This document shows, in pieces, positions 46,421-55,234 of a DNA stretch of 64,000 nt. The position numbers and the translations under genes were made by a program. Location: positions 186,001 through 250,000 of the forward strand of contig JAHQWK010000001.1 in the NCBI GenBank assembly GCA_029856145.1, given 5' to 3'. The notes under the pieces were generated by a model, which worked only from the letters and a program-made list of their open reading frames with translations, was not told where the DNA came from and made no database searches. This stretch comes from Promethearchaeia archaeon. GTDB lineage: Archaea; Asgardarchaeota; Lokiarchaeia; Sigyniarchaeales; SOKP01. Positions within the stretch are counted from its first letter, which is position 1. Every line of letters starts with the position of its first letter.

Positions 46421-46903
46421 TTATTCTTTATTTCCTTTACTTTCTTTCGTTAAGTCTAATTCTAAAACCTCATAAACCTTTTTGAAATTCATTTTTTCAT
46501 AGAGCTTAGAAGCTTCTACTGCTTTTTCCTTAATATTTACTCTAATTTTCTCAACTTTTATCTTTCTCAAATGCACTAAAGCTTTTTCTAATAAAAGACT
46601 CCCTGCTCCTTTCTTTCTATACTGTTCTTTCAGAAAAAATTGCTTGATATATCCCTCAGATGAGCCAAATGGGTCAATTCGCAGCTCTGCAATAATCATT
46701 CCTATAATTTCATCAGAATCTTCATCAATAGCTATTAATATTCCATGACGTTGAAGAGGATCATAAAGACGACGTCTAATTCCCCAATCAAATCGTTTTG
46801 GATCAAAATCTTGTCCCAAACTTTCAACTAATTGTTGTGTTAATTCTCTTAAATCATCAATGTTTTCGGGATTAGCAACTAGTACTTTAATATTTGAACT
46901 CAT
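46421..46903 (-). CDS. GNAT-family N-acetyltransferase
   Basis: A 160-residue acetyltransferase. The acetyl-CoA-binding segment FFLKEQYRKKGAGSLLLEKAL (about 88-108) with the Q/RxxGxG/A pattern is clear, preceded by strand IIGMIIAELR and followed by KAVEASKLYEKMNFKKV. Substrate could be an amino group of a protein N-terminus, lysine or a small molecule. First gene of the RFC operon, nine bases before rfcS, so it may modify a replication component, but that is inference. Confidence 0.85.
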   Translation of the reverse strand: MSSNIKVLVANPENIDDLRELTQQLVESLGQDFDPKRFDWGIRRRLYDPLQRHGILIAIDEDSDEIIGMIIAELRIDPFGSSEGYIKQFFLKEQYRKKGAGSLLLEKALVHLRKIKVEKIRVNIKEKAVEASKLYEKMNFKKVYEVLELDLTKESKGNKE

Positions 46904-47085
46904 GTTAAACCATCGTAAATGTCATATACTTTTTTATTAAAATAATTATTGCTATTTTACCATTTAAATTTTCTTGACTTAAAATTGATAAAATAACAAA
47001 TGAGATGTTAATTAATACAGCCTTTAATTAAAACAATGGCTTTTTAAAAAAATTAAAATAAAATATTCTTTTACAAATAAAAATG

Positions 47086-47373
47086 TTAAAAATGGCGCGC
47101 AGATGTCCCATCCCAAACTCTAACACTTTCATTTATCCATTCACATTTTGGACATTTATCTGGAAGCTCCCAACTTTCGAGAGCTGGATGTATACGGCAG
47201 TATAAACCTCCACAATTCGCACAAACGAGATATTTTGCTCCACAACCCGCACACATCTTTAATTGGCCATCCTCAACAAATGGAAAGGCTCTTTTCATCC
47301 ATTCATCGGTGGCTAAAGAGAACTGACTCTTTCCACAAACTATACAATGTACCCCATCCTCTTCATGACTCAT
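47086..47373 (-). CDS. Small zinc-binding protein
   Basis: A 95-residue protein with CIVCGKS, CAGCGAKYLVCANCGGLYCRIH and CPKCEW: eight cysteines and a His in knuckle spacing, enough for two zinc ions. The design (double zinc ribbon) is common in archaeal information-processing proteins, but the family was not recognised. It is upstream of nothing obvious; the 182-base gap to the GNAT gene appears to be promoter sequence. Confidence 0.65.
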   Translation of the reverse strand: MSHEEDGVHCIVCGKSQFSLATDEWMKRAFPFVEDGQLKMCAGCGAKYLVCANCGGLYCRIHPALESWELPDKCPKCEWINESVRVWDGTSARHF

Positions 47374-47555
47374 ATTATCTTCACACTAAACTTTTCATTT
47401 AATTTAACAAATGTATATTGTAATAGTATTTTATACTTTTTCTATGTAGTAATATTTATTTAATAATAAATCTACAAATTAAATATTTTCTTAAAAGTAA
47501 AGATTAATTAAAAAATAAATTACGATTGGTAAAATATGAAAAAGATTTTTCTTCA

Positions 47556-47879
47556 CTACATATCTAATTTCTTAGTAGTTCCAGCACCTTTTACTTCTGG
47601 ATTGACCGTTTCAATATTTTGAAGTATAGTAAATATTGTATCTTCTTCTAAAGCTTCTTTAAAAGCTAGATACATCTCTTTATTCCTTATAAATAATCCC
47701 TTTCTTTTCATGGGATTACCATCGCTTTTTAATGGATTTACCTCTATAAATAATAGTGCGGGTCTTGTTTTAGTCTCAGGAACTTTAACTATAAAAACAC
47801 CGGGAACAGGAGTCTCCATTTTTGACCAATCTTTTCCATTTTTTAAATGCTCTTTCAATTGTGCTTGAACATCTGCCAT
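47556..47879 (-). CDS. Hypothetical protein, possibly PC4-like
   Basis: A 107-residue soluble protein. The central part LLFIEVNPLKSDGNPMKRKGLFIRNKEMYLAFKEALEE, quoted here by its ends LLFIEVNP and MKRKGLFIR, has a strand-strand-helix order like PC4-type single-strand DNA-binding coactivators ("kkGisL" then a helix). Sequence similarity is weak and I hold this only as a possibility. It diverges from a ribbon-helix-helix regulator gene, with direct repeats TGTTACAT near its promoter. Confidence 0.5.
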   Translation of the reverse strand: MADVQAQLKEHLKNGKDWSKMETPVPGVFIVKVPETKTRPALLFIEVNPLKSDGNPMKRKGLFIRNKEMYLAFKEALEEDTIFTILQNIETVNPEVKGAGTTKKLDM

Positions 47880-47907
47880 TTAAATTCACTTTTAATTTTA
47901 CATTATA

Positions 47908-47922
47908 TGTTACATGTTACAT
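47908..47922 (-). promoter_or_regulatory. Direct repeat TGTTACAT x2 at the predicted start site
   Basis: Two overlapping TGTTACAT units (47908-47915 and 47915-47922) lie 20 bases downstream of a minus-strand TATA-like box TTTATATATG (47938-47929). They sit at the predicted start of the 107-residue gene, a position suited to an operator. The adjacent, divergent gene encodes a ribbon-helix-helix protein that could bind it. Confidence 0.4.
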
Positions 47923-48140
47923 ATAATGCATATATAAAAATTTTTGGAAAAAAATAAAATCTCATAATAAACTAAATATTTTGAAATTATTGCCAAATAT
48001 TAAAAAGCTCGGATAAAATTATTTTAAACTAATACTAAAGGTATATTCGCGTTCTGTCGGATTTCTGGGGGTCAATTTCCACTGAATCTTTAAATATATC
48101 ACTCTCGTATATATTTTTATCAATTAAATAAAAATTTTAG

Positions 48141-48371
48141 ATGTTTGTGATGAAACTAATCTCAGTAAACTTACCCGAATCATATTTAAGAGTGTTAGAA
48201 ATGCTAGTACTGCAAGGAAATTTTCCTAACAGATCAGAAGCGATTCGCGTGGCAATTCGCGACTTAATTAAGACTGAATTTTTGATAGAAGAATCAGTAA
48301 ATAGAAATATTGCCCCGAGTTTGTTAGATTCTGAAGTAGAAAATGAAATTCAAGAAAATTTACTAATTTAA
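48141..48371 (+). CDS. Ribbon-helix-helix (CopG/NikR-N type) DNA-binding protein
   Basis: A 76-residue regulator; start either 48141 or Met4 at 48150 (MKLISVNLPESYL). The beta strand KLISVNLPESYLRVLEMLV and the helix GNFPNRSEAIRVAIRDLIK are the standard RHH fold. A C-terminal acidic tail follows. TATA-like TTTAAATATA lies at 48089-48098. It probably regulates itself or the divergent 47556-47879 gene. Confidence 0.8.
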   Translation: MFVMKLISVNLPESYLRVLEMLVLQGNFPNRSEAIRVAIRDLIKTEFLIEESVNRNIAPSLLDSEVENEIQENLLI

Positions 48372-48423
48372 TCTAATTATTTTTATTTTTTTATAATAGG
48401 GCGATAAAGAAAATAATTATTCT

Positions 48424-51400
48424 CTAATCTTTTTTCAATAAGTCTAAAACTTTTTTCCTTCTTTCTTCTCTCCTGGCAGTAATTCTCGCTCTAAGCTTTT
48501 CTGCTTCATCTTCAGAGGAAACTTTAACTCTTTCTTTACTTGGTTTTACACCAAGCCTTTCTCTAAGTTCAGTAATTTTTTCATTTATTTCTTTAACAAA
48601 TTTCTTCCCTATTTTTAAGCTGCTAAGCTGAAAATTAGCTTCATTTAATTCTGAAATAGCTCTTTTAATTTGATTTTCAGCTATAGCACCTTGAGCTTTG
48701 TCCAGTGCTTTATATGCAGCTTTAACTTTTTTATTTTGCAACTCATCATCAGACGCTTCTAATATTATTATTGGAATTTCAGCTACACTTGTTACTTTTT
48801 CGACTTGTTCATTGATTTTTGAAATTTCTTCCTCTTGACCTAGTTTTGTTAATCTTTGAATCTCCTCTATCATCATTAGAATACCCTCGTTATATCTGAA
48901 ATTCTCGATTAATTTACTAGCTTTATCTAATTTAACAGATATTTTTCTAAGAATTTCTTCTTTAACAAATCTACGCTTCTCTTCTTTTTTTCTCTTCGCT
49001 TCCTCTTTTTGTTCTCTCTTTGCTTCTTCTTTCAATAGTACCATTTGTTTCTTTTCTTCAAATTTCTTTATTTTAATATCTTCTAGAATCTCATCTTGTT
49101 TCTGTTTCCTTTTAAGTTTAAATAAAAGTTCATTATTTATACGTGAAACTTCTCGTTGCCAAGATATTTGTTGGAATAATTCTCGAGCAGCGATATATTT
49201 CTCATAAGCCTCCACATATTTACCACGATCTGTTAATGTTGTGCCTTCTTCTAAAAGTTCATATGCTTCTTCTGATATTTGCCTCTCTTGCTCCTTTCCT
49301 CTCTGGATTTTTAGGAATTCTTTTCTTTTCTGTTCTTGTTGCCGTCTTTTTATTATTTGAGCCTCAGCTAATTTTTCTTCTAATTTTTCCTCAATCAGAA
49401 ATTTTTCAATTTTCCTTTTTTCAATTGTTTTTTGTTCTAGCTCAAATGCCTTTTTCTTACTAGTAATCATTGCAACTGAATCTCGAACCATATTAATTCC
49501 TTCTTGCCATTTGATATTTGCAAATATCTTCTCACTTTCATTATAAAATTCAATAGCTTTATTATAATGATTTAGTCTTAATTCACGTTTAGCTTGATCC
49601 ATTAAACGAAATGCTTTGTCTTTTTGAGTTTCAAACTGCGCTACACGCTCTCTTTTTAGATCTAGAGATTCTCTTCGTTGCTGGATCAATTTTTCTTGTT
49701 CTATTCTTGCCTGTTCTAAATAATTTTGTTGTAATAACAATTCTTCTTCTCTGTTTCTAACCTTCTCAGCTTCCAAAGCACGTATTTTCTTATCTTTAGC
49801 TAGTTTGTCTTTATAAAAGTTAATAGTGTTTTTTAATTTCTCTGATTCTTCCTTCCAATTAATTTTTTCAAATTTCTTGCGTGCCTCTCTATAGATTTCA
49901 ATAACTTTTTCATAAGGTGCCTCATAATCAAAAACACCACCTTTTATTTTTAGTTCATATTCTTGCGCCATTCTCTCAGCAGCTTGAATCATATTAAAAA
50001 TTCTAGCAGCAATTTCATCTCCATCTTTCTCTTTTTGCTCAATTTCTAATAATCTCTTTTGTCTTTCAAGGAAATCCTTACCAGGTTGAATATCGGCTGC
50101 TTTTAATTCAATTTCTGGTCTTTCTAATTTCTTTTGTTCAATCTTCCTTAATTTTTCATCTTTCTCTCTTTTATCCTTGTAAAATTTAATAGTATTTATT
50201 AAACGGCTAGCTTCTTCCATCCATCCAATTTTTTGCAATATTTCTCGAGCTTTTTCGTAATTAGATATCGCGTTGTAATAAGGACTTTTATATACTAAAA
50301 TATCTTTCCTAATGCTTAATTCATAGCTTTTAACTGCTTTTTCTGATTCATCAATGAGATACATAGCTTTATCTAATAAAATATTTTCTTCCTTTTTTCC
50401 AGCTTCAAGTTCCTTAATCTTTTCTGGTTTAGCAGATATGACTTCCTTTTTACCTATCTTATGCATTTCTTCAAGCGCTTTTTCTCTTTGAACTTTTTGA
50501 GCTTCTACCTCTAGAAGTTTTTCGTGTTTATCCAATTTTTCCTGATAAATTTTAATTTGATTTGCGAAAACTTCTGCTTGTTCTTTCCATCCCCGAGCAT
50601 AAACTTTCTCTCGTATTTGTTTATAAATCTCAATAACATCGGTATATGGAGTATTTTCTAATATTTCTCCTTCTCTGTAAGCTTTTCTCTTTTCTATTTC
50701 ATAGTCTCGTACCATTTTTTCAGCGCTATTTACATTATCAGAAATATATTTTTCAAAATCTTCTTCTTCTTTTTTTCTTTCTATAACTTTTAATCTTTTT
50801 TTGTCTACTCCTATTTCTTTACCTATTTTATGCATATCTTCAAGCGCTTTTTCTCTTTGAGCCTTTTTAGCTTCTACTTCTCGTAATTTATTATCTTGTT
50901 CTAACTTCTGAGTATAATAAGATATTTGACTACTATATGCTCCTGCTTCTACTTCTCTTCCTTTGTCAAGCAACATTCGCTTTACTCTTTCATAAATACC
51001 AATAATTTTCAAAAATGGTGGTTTTTCTGCCAGTTTTTTTTCTTTTATGGCCTTTTTCATGGCTGATTCATATTCTCTAGCCATAGATTCTGCTCGCTTT
51101 ATCATTACATCAATAATACTATCAAAATCTTCCTCCTCTTTTTCTAATCCTTTTTGTTCCTCCAAAGATTTTAATTTTTCAGCATCTAAACCAACAACTG
51201 GTCCCTCTTTAACTTTAAATATTTCTTCAATCTCTTCCTGTTTTCTTACCTTCTCTGCTTCAATTTGGCGTAGTCGATTATCCTTTTCCAACTTTTGTTT
51301 ATAAGTATGTATCTGACTTGAAAAAATTGTGACATCTGTTTCCCAACCTCTTTCTAATGCTATTTGTCTGGCTTTTTCAAAAATATCAATAATCTTCGGA

Positions 51401-53001
51401 TATGGACATTTTAATTCAAATTTCCCTTGTCGCAATGCTACTTCATACTCTCTTGCTAAACGCTCAGCTCTTTTTGTCCTCTCCTCAATTTGATTTCTAA
51501 TATTTTGGATCTCAAGTTGCTTTTGACGCTGCTCTTCCATTAGTACTTGTTGTTTTTCGTCAACACCTACTTCTACATCTTCTTTCTTAACTTTCAGCAT
51601 TTTTTCAGCTTCTTCATGTCTTTTTTTCTTGTTAGCTTCAATTTGTCTTATCTTTTGATCTTTCTCAAATTTTTGGATGTAGACATTTATTGTATCATCA
51701 TAGATCGTAGCTTCATTATTCCAGCCCTTATCAATAAACAATTCCTTTATTCTTTTATAAATATCAATTACTTTGGGATACATGCATTTTTCTACTAATT
51801 TTCCGTCTTTAATAGCTTTTTGCATTGCTAATTCATATTCTCGCGCCATTCTAGCAGCTTCTGTTGCCATATTGTCAATTTGTGCTTTAAAAAATTCCTG
51901 TTCCATTTTCTGAAGTTCTATTCCGCTTACCCTTTCCATTTGTGCTATTTTTTCCTGTTCACTTATTTCTTTAACATGCTGATCAATTAATTTTTCTTTA
52001 TATAATTCGGTTTCAGTTTTTTGTTCAATATCTACTCGTTCTTTCTCAAGTCCTTTAAAATGTCTAATTTTTTCCTTCTCTAATATTTCTATAGTATCTC
52101 GAATTCTTTTAGCTTCATATGTCCAGTTCAATTCTTCAAATAGACTTACCCCTTCTGTATATAATTTTATAGCTTGATCATATTCATGCATTTTGGCTAA
52201 TTCTACCGCTTGGTCTAATATCTCATATGCTTTAGATGATACCTCTTCCTCTCGCTGTTTAGCATCAAGAAATTGCTTTAGCTTTTTCTCTTTTTGTTGC
52301 TCCTTCCTTGGTGGTGCTTCTAATTCTACAACCTCCATTGGTTCTTCTTTTTTAATACTTCGTAAATATTCCGCTTTTTTATTATAACATTCTTCAATTA
52401 ATAAATAAAGTCTTTTTATTTCATCAGATTTGTCATGTTCCTCAAGAATTTTTTCAGCTTCGTCATATTTATTAAGTGCTTCCTCAAACTTATTGATATT
52501 AGATAATTCATGAGCCTTTACTATCAGTTGGTTCGCTTTACTGATCAAATCGGCGTCAATTTTAGTTTCTTCGATTATATCATCTTCTTTAATCACTTCA
52601 ACCTCTTCAATTGCATCAAATTCATCGATCGCTTCAACCACTTTTTCTGGTTTTGCCTCAATTTCTCTAAATGCTTCTTCTTTTAGTATATACACTTCTG
52701 AAATTTTTTCATTTATAGCTTTAATTTCCTCTGCTCTATTAATTTGAGTATACAATCCAATTGCTTGACGTAAAATTTCAACACTATCATCATAATATTG
52801 TGATTCTATCAGATGAATAGCATGCTCCACTAATTCGTAAGCTTCAGTGGCAATTTCTTCTTCCATATCCATTAAATCAGAAAAAAAAGCATCCTTAGTT
52901 AAATCTAACTCATCATCATCGAATTCCTGATCAAAATCTAACTCATCATCATCGAATTCCTGATCAAAGTCTTCCTCTCTTTTCTCTTCCATAAACTTCA
53001 T
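48424..53001 (-). CDS. Giant TPR-like and coiled-coil repeat protein
   Basis: A 1525-residue, highly charged, almost wholly helical protein with no membrane segment. After an acidic N-terminus (about 1-35) come three short TPR-like units (about 50-330, YDDSVEILRQAIGLY pattern), then six long repeats of about 110 residues. Each has AREYE, PYPKIIDIYE-type and GWxxEA segments, a YKQKLEKDxKLRxIEAxK coiled coil and a linker. Two more short units follow (about 1145 and 1275), then a C-terminal coiled coil (about 1300-1525). It resembles a large scaffold or adaptor. Its length and repeat regularity are unusual for an archaeon. Confidence 0.85.
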   Translation of the reverse strand: MKFMEEKREEDFDQEFDDDELDFDQEFDDDELDLTKDAFFSDLMDMEEEIATEAYELVEHAIHLIESQYYDDSVEILRQAIGLYTQINRAEEIKAINEKISEVYILKEEAFREIEAKPEKVVEAIDEFDAIEEVEVIKEDDIIEETKIDADLISKANQLIVKAHELSNINKFEEALNKYDEAEKILEEHDKSDEIKRLYLLIEECYNKKAEYLRSIKKEEPMEVVELEAPPRKEQQKEKKLKQFLDAKQREEEVSSKAYEILDQAVELAKMHEYDQAIKLYTEGVSLFEELNWTYEAKRIRDTIEILEKEKIRHFKGLEKERVDIEQKTETELYKEKLIDQHVKEISEQEKIAQMERVSGIELQKMEQEFFKAQIDNMATEAARMAREYELAMQKAIKDGKLVEKCMYPKVIDIYKRIKELFIDKGWNNEATIYDDTINVYIQKFEKDQKIRQIEANKKKRHEEAEKMLKVKKEDVEVGVDEKQQVLMEEQRQKQLEIQNIRNQIEERTKRAERLAREYEVALRQGKFELKCPYPKIIDIFEKARQIALERGWETDVTIFSSQIHTYKQKLEKDNRLRQIEAEKVRKQEEIEEIFKVKEGPVVGLDAEKLKSLEEQKGLEKEEEDFDSIIDVMIKRAESMAREYESAMKKAIKEKKLAEKPPFLKIIGIYERVKRMLLDKGREVEAGAYSSQISYYTQKLEQDNKLREVEAKKAQREKALEDMHKIGKEIGVDKKRLKVIERKKEEEDFEKYISDNVNSAEKMVRDYEIEKRKAYREGEILENTPYTDVIEIYKQIREKVYARGWKEQAEVFANQIKIYQEKLDKHEKLLEVEAQKVQREKALEEMHKIGKKEVISAKPEKIKELEAGKKEENILLDKAMYLIDESEKAVKSYELSIRKDILVYKSPYYNAISNYEKAREILQKIGWMEEASRLINTIKFYKDKREKDEKLRKIEQKKLERPEIELKAADIQPGKDFLERQKRLLEIEQKEKDGDEIAARIFNMIQAAERMAQEYELKIKGGVFDYEAPYEKVIEIYREARKKFEKINWKEESEKLKNTINFYKDKLAKDKKIRALEAEKVRNREEELLLQQNYLEQARIEQEKLIQQRRESLDLKRERVAQFETQKDKAFRLMDQAKRELRLNHYNKAIEFYNESEKIFANIKWQEGINMVRDSVAMITSKKKAFELEQKTIEKRKIEKFLIEEKLEEKLAEAQIIKRRQQEQKRKEFLKIQRGKEQERQISEEAYELLEEGTTLTDRGKYVEAYEKYIAARELFQQISWQREVSRINNELLFKLKRKQKQDEILEDIKIKKFEEKKQMVLLKEEAKREQKEEAKRKKEEKRRFVKEEILRKISVKLDKASKLIENFRYNEGILMMIEEIQRLTKLGQEEEISKINEQVEKVTSVAEIPIIILEASDDELQNKKVKAAYKALDKAQGAIAENQIKRAISELNEANFQLSSLKIGKKFVKEINEKITELRERLGVKPSKERVKVSSEDEAEKLRARITARREERRKKVLDLLKKD
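52901..52966 (-). repeat. 33-base tandem repeat in the acidic N-terminus
   Basis: Two identical 33-base units (52901-52933 and 52934-52966) encode a repeated acidic peptide DFDQEFDDDEL. The identity of the bases shows a recent duplication. The repeat adds negative charge and may vary in copy number. Confidence 0.8.
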
Positions 53002-53116
53002 CTACCTTAAAGGAGAATTAAGAATGACCCTAATAATTAAAAATCCCTATACAAGTTTAAAATAATAATTTAGTTTTAATTAAAAAATCATTAAACGAAA
53101 ATAAATATTTAATCAA

Positions 53117-53512
53117 TTATATATCAAATTTTCCTAGATTTCTATTAAGATAATCGTCGCAAATTTTACCCCCTTCATTTGTCAAACTCCACCCATTAGT
53201 GTCTCTTTTTACAAGATTCAATTTTTCAACACTGGTTAAAATCGAATGTACTTCATCCTCAGTTTTACGAATATTAAAATCTACTCTCAAACTAAATACA
53301 ATTTCATCAATCGGTACAGATCCCCCAAGTTCATCTTCCATTACACCTAAAGCGGCAATAATGTGATTTTGTTCTGCCATCCCCGCGTCCAAAGAATGTG
53401 AAACTTCATCAAGTAGCCATGGATTCTTATCTAACATCTTTTTGATTGCCTTTTCATCGCCTTTCTGAAAAAGTATATCGAATTCTTCTCTGATCTTCTT
53501 CTTCTTAGCCAT
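53117..53512 (-). CDS. Hypothetical protein with winged-helix-like C-terminus
   Basis: A 131-residue soluble protein. A basic/helical start MAKKKKIREEF leads to helices with KNPWLLDEVSHSLDAGM, and the C-terminal half (about 62-120) has the helix-turn-helix pattern SVPIDEIVFSLRVDF, EDEVHSILTSVEKLNLVKRDTNG, ending with a strand and NEGGKICDDYL. It may be a wHTH adaptor. It lies upstream of the giant repeat protein on the same strand, 115 bases apart, so the two may be co-transcribed. Confidence 0.6.
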   Translation of the reverse strand: MAKKKKIREEFDILFQKGDEKAIKKMLDKNPWLLDEVSHSLDAGMAEQNHIIAALGVMEDELGGSVPIDEIVFSLRVDFNIRKTEDEVHSILTSVEKLNLVKRDTNGWSLTNEGGKICDDYLNRNLGKFDI

Positions 53513-53621
53513 AAAAATTGCCTATTTTTCAGTTTAATAAGAAAAATTCTAGATATTATATTAATATCTATAATATAAATTTAGAAAATAAAATCTTTTA
53601 TGATGATGTTAAAAATAAGAT

Positions 53622-54341
53622 TTATATTAATTTAGTTAAAAATTCTTCTACTTCTTGTTCATTACACATATGAAACTTTTTATCTTCGCCTTTAATATAA
53701 GCCATTCTAATATTGTCTTTTGTTGCTTCCTCATCAATTGATTCCTTTAATGTATTTAAAGTTAGATTAATCAATTCATCAAAAGTCATATTTTCTTTAT
53801 AATTATTAATAAGGTGTTCCCTAGCTGGTGCCTCTCCTGTCCCAATAGCATATGCTTTGAATGAACGATAAATTCCACTTGGAGATGTTGTGAAAATCTG
53901 TGTTCCGCTCGCATCGATTCCGATGAAAAAAAGCGCACATCCCCATGGACGTACCCCACCAAATTGACAATATTGTTGCTTTAAATCAGCAAGTGCTTTA
54001 GCTAACATATTTAGGCGAACAGGTTCATCATATGTTAATCTAAATGATTGAGCTTGAACTCTTGCATAATTTATAAGTGCTCGAGCATCTGCATGTAATC
54101 CTGAGATCGCCACACCAATATGTTCATCTACTTGAAATAGTTTATCTATTGAATTAGCATCCATCAAAACCGAAGCAATCTTGATCTGTGCTGCTAAACA
54201 TACATCTTCTTTTGTTTTAACAGCTACAGCGAGTGTGCCTCTTCTAACTGCTTCTAATGCATATTCTACCTGGAATAAGCGCCCCTCTGGGCTGAAGACA
54301 GTTAACGCACGATCGTAAGCCCTACCTCCTGCTCCAAACAT
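53622..54341 (-). CDS. psmA: Proteasome subunit alpha
   Basis: A 239-residue alpha subunit of the 20S proteasome. The N-terminal gate region GGRAYDRALTVFSPEGRLFQVEYALEAV (quoted by AYDRALTVFSPEG and FQVEYAL) and TLAVAVK are diagnostic; VAISGLHADARALI and GVRPWGCAL follow. It has no N-terminal threonine and is non-catalytic; it forms the outer rings that gate the beta rings. No beta subunit or PAN gene is adjacent. Downstream of the small GTPase gene on the same strand (82 bases). Confidence 0.96.
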   Translation of the reverse strand: MFGAGGRAYDRALTVFSPEGRLFQVEYALEAVRRGTLAVAVKTKEDVCLAAQIKIASVLMDANSIDKLFQVDEHIGVAISGLHADARALINYARVQAQSFRLTYDEPVRLNMLAKALADLKQQYCQFGGVRPWGCALFFIGIDASGTQIFTTSPSGIYRSFKAYAIGTGEAPAREHLINNYKENMTFDELINLTLNTLKESIDEEATKDNIRMAYIKGEDKKFHMCNEQEVEEFLTKLI

Positions 54342-54423
54342 TTAATTTACCTACTTATATTTGATTTTATACTTTTAAAATATACAACTAAATTTTAATT
54401 TATGGTTTATAACAAATAAAAAG

Positions 54424-54972
54424 CTATATCTTTTTAGTCTTCTCTAAAATAGCAAGGGTTAAATCTTTAAAGACAGGCTCGATTTCAATATTATTTTTAG
54501 CACTTGTTTCAATGTAGGTTATTGCATTTAGTTCTTCTTTTAGTGCTTCACCATCTCCCGTACCAACTTCCCTTTGTCCCTGTTCTGCTAAATCTATTTT
54601 ATTTCCTACTAAAATGGATGGCTTACTATCACCAATTACTTTTTCTACTTCACTTTTCCAATTTAAGATATTTTGAAACGAACTCCTTCGTGTAAGATCA
54701 AACGTGTATATGATCGCGCTGCTTCCCCTGTAAAAGGGTGGACGTACAAAGCTGAAATGTTTCTGTCCTGCAAGATCCCAGAGCTGGAGCTTAATAAGGT
54801 AGTTTGGATACTCATGTAGGTCCACCTGCTTAGTAGAAAAGTTAGATCCAATTGTCATGATATAATTTTCTTTAAACGAATTCTCACAATAGCGGAGGAC
54901 CATAGATGTTTTCCCTACACCGCCATCGCCTACAACACATATCTTATAAATGAAGCTTTTTGTTGCAGTCAT
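54424..54972 (-). CDS. Ras/Rab-like small GTPase
   Basis: A 182-residue Ras-superfamily GTPase with all motifs: G1 GDGGVGKTS (15-23), G2 Thr near 40 (MTIGSNFSTK), G3 DLAGQ (66-70), G4 NKID (124-127) and G5 ETSAK (155-159). The order and the IGSNF switch resemble Rab/Ras proteins. There is no C-terminal Cys for prenylation; the protein ends LEKTKKI, so it would need a partner to sit on a membrane. Numerous small GTPases are an Asgard hallmark. The G3 has Gln at the catalytic position, so it may hydrolyse GTP. Confidence 0.93.
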   Translation of the reverse strand: MTATKSFIYKICVVGDGGVGKTSMVLRYCENSFKENYIMTIGSNFSTKQVDLHEYPNYLIKLQLWDLAGQKHFSFVRPPFYRGSSAIIYTFDLTRRSSFQNILNWKSEVEKVIGDSKPSILVGNKIDLAEQGQREVGTGDGEALKEELNAITYIETSAKNNIEIEPVFKDLTLAILEKTKKI

Positions 54973-55234
54973 TTGTTATAGCACCATATTATATAAAAAG
55001 AATTTCTGAATTAAATTTTACTTGACTTAAAACTTAATAACTTACGTGAAAATTGATCTTTCTTAATTTCTTATATTTTCTTTATAATTATTATATTATA
55101 TTCAATAAATAAAAATAATCGTTATTAATTTTTTTTTGTGATTTAGAATTTTAGGATAATACACTTATGATTGATTTAGATCAGAAGATAAAAAATCATT
55201 GTTGAATATTCTGATTTTTTTCAGAAATATGAAC

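Noticed and set aside
49143..49463. Plus-strand frame of 106 codons inside the giant repeat gene
   Set aside because: It arises from the reverse complement of Glu/Lys-rich coiled coil (giving Leu/Phe-rich sequence) and would be an artefact.
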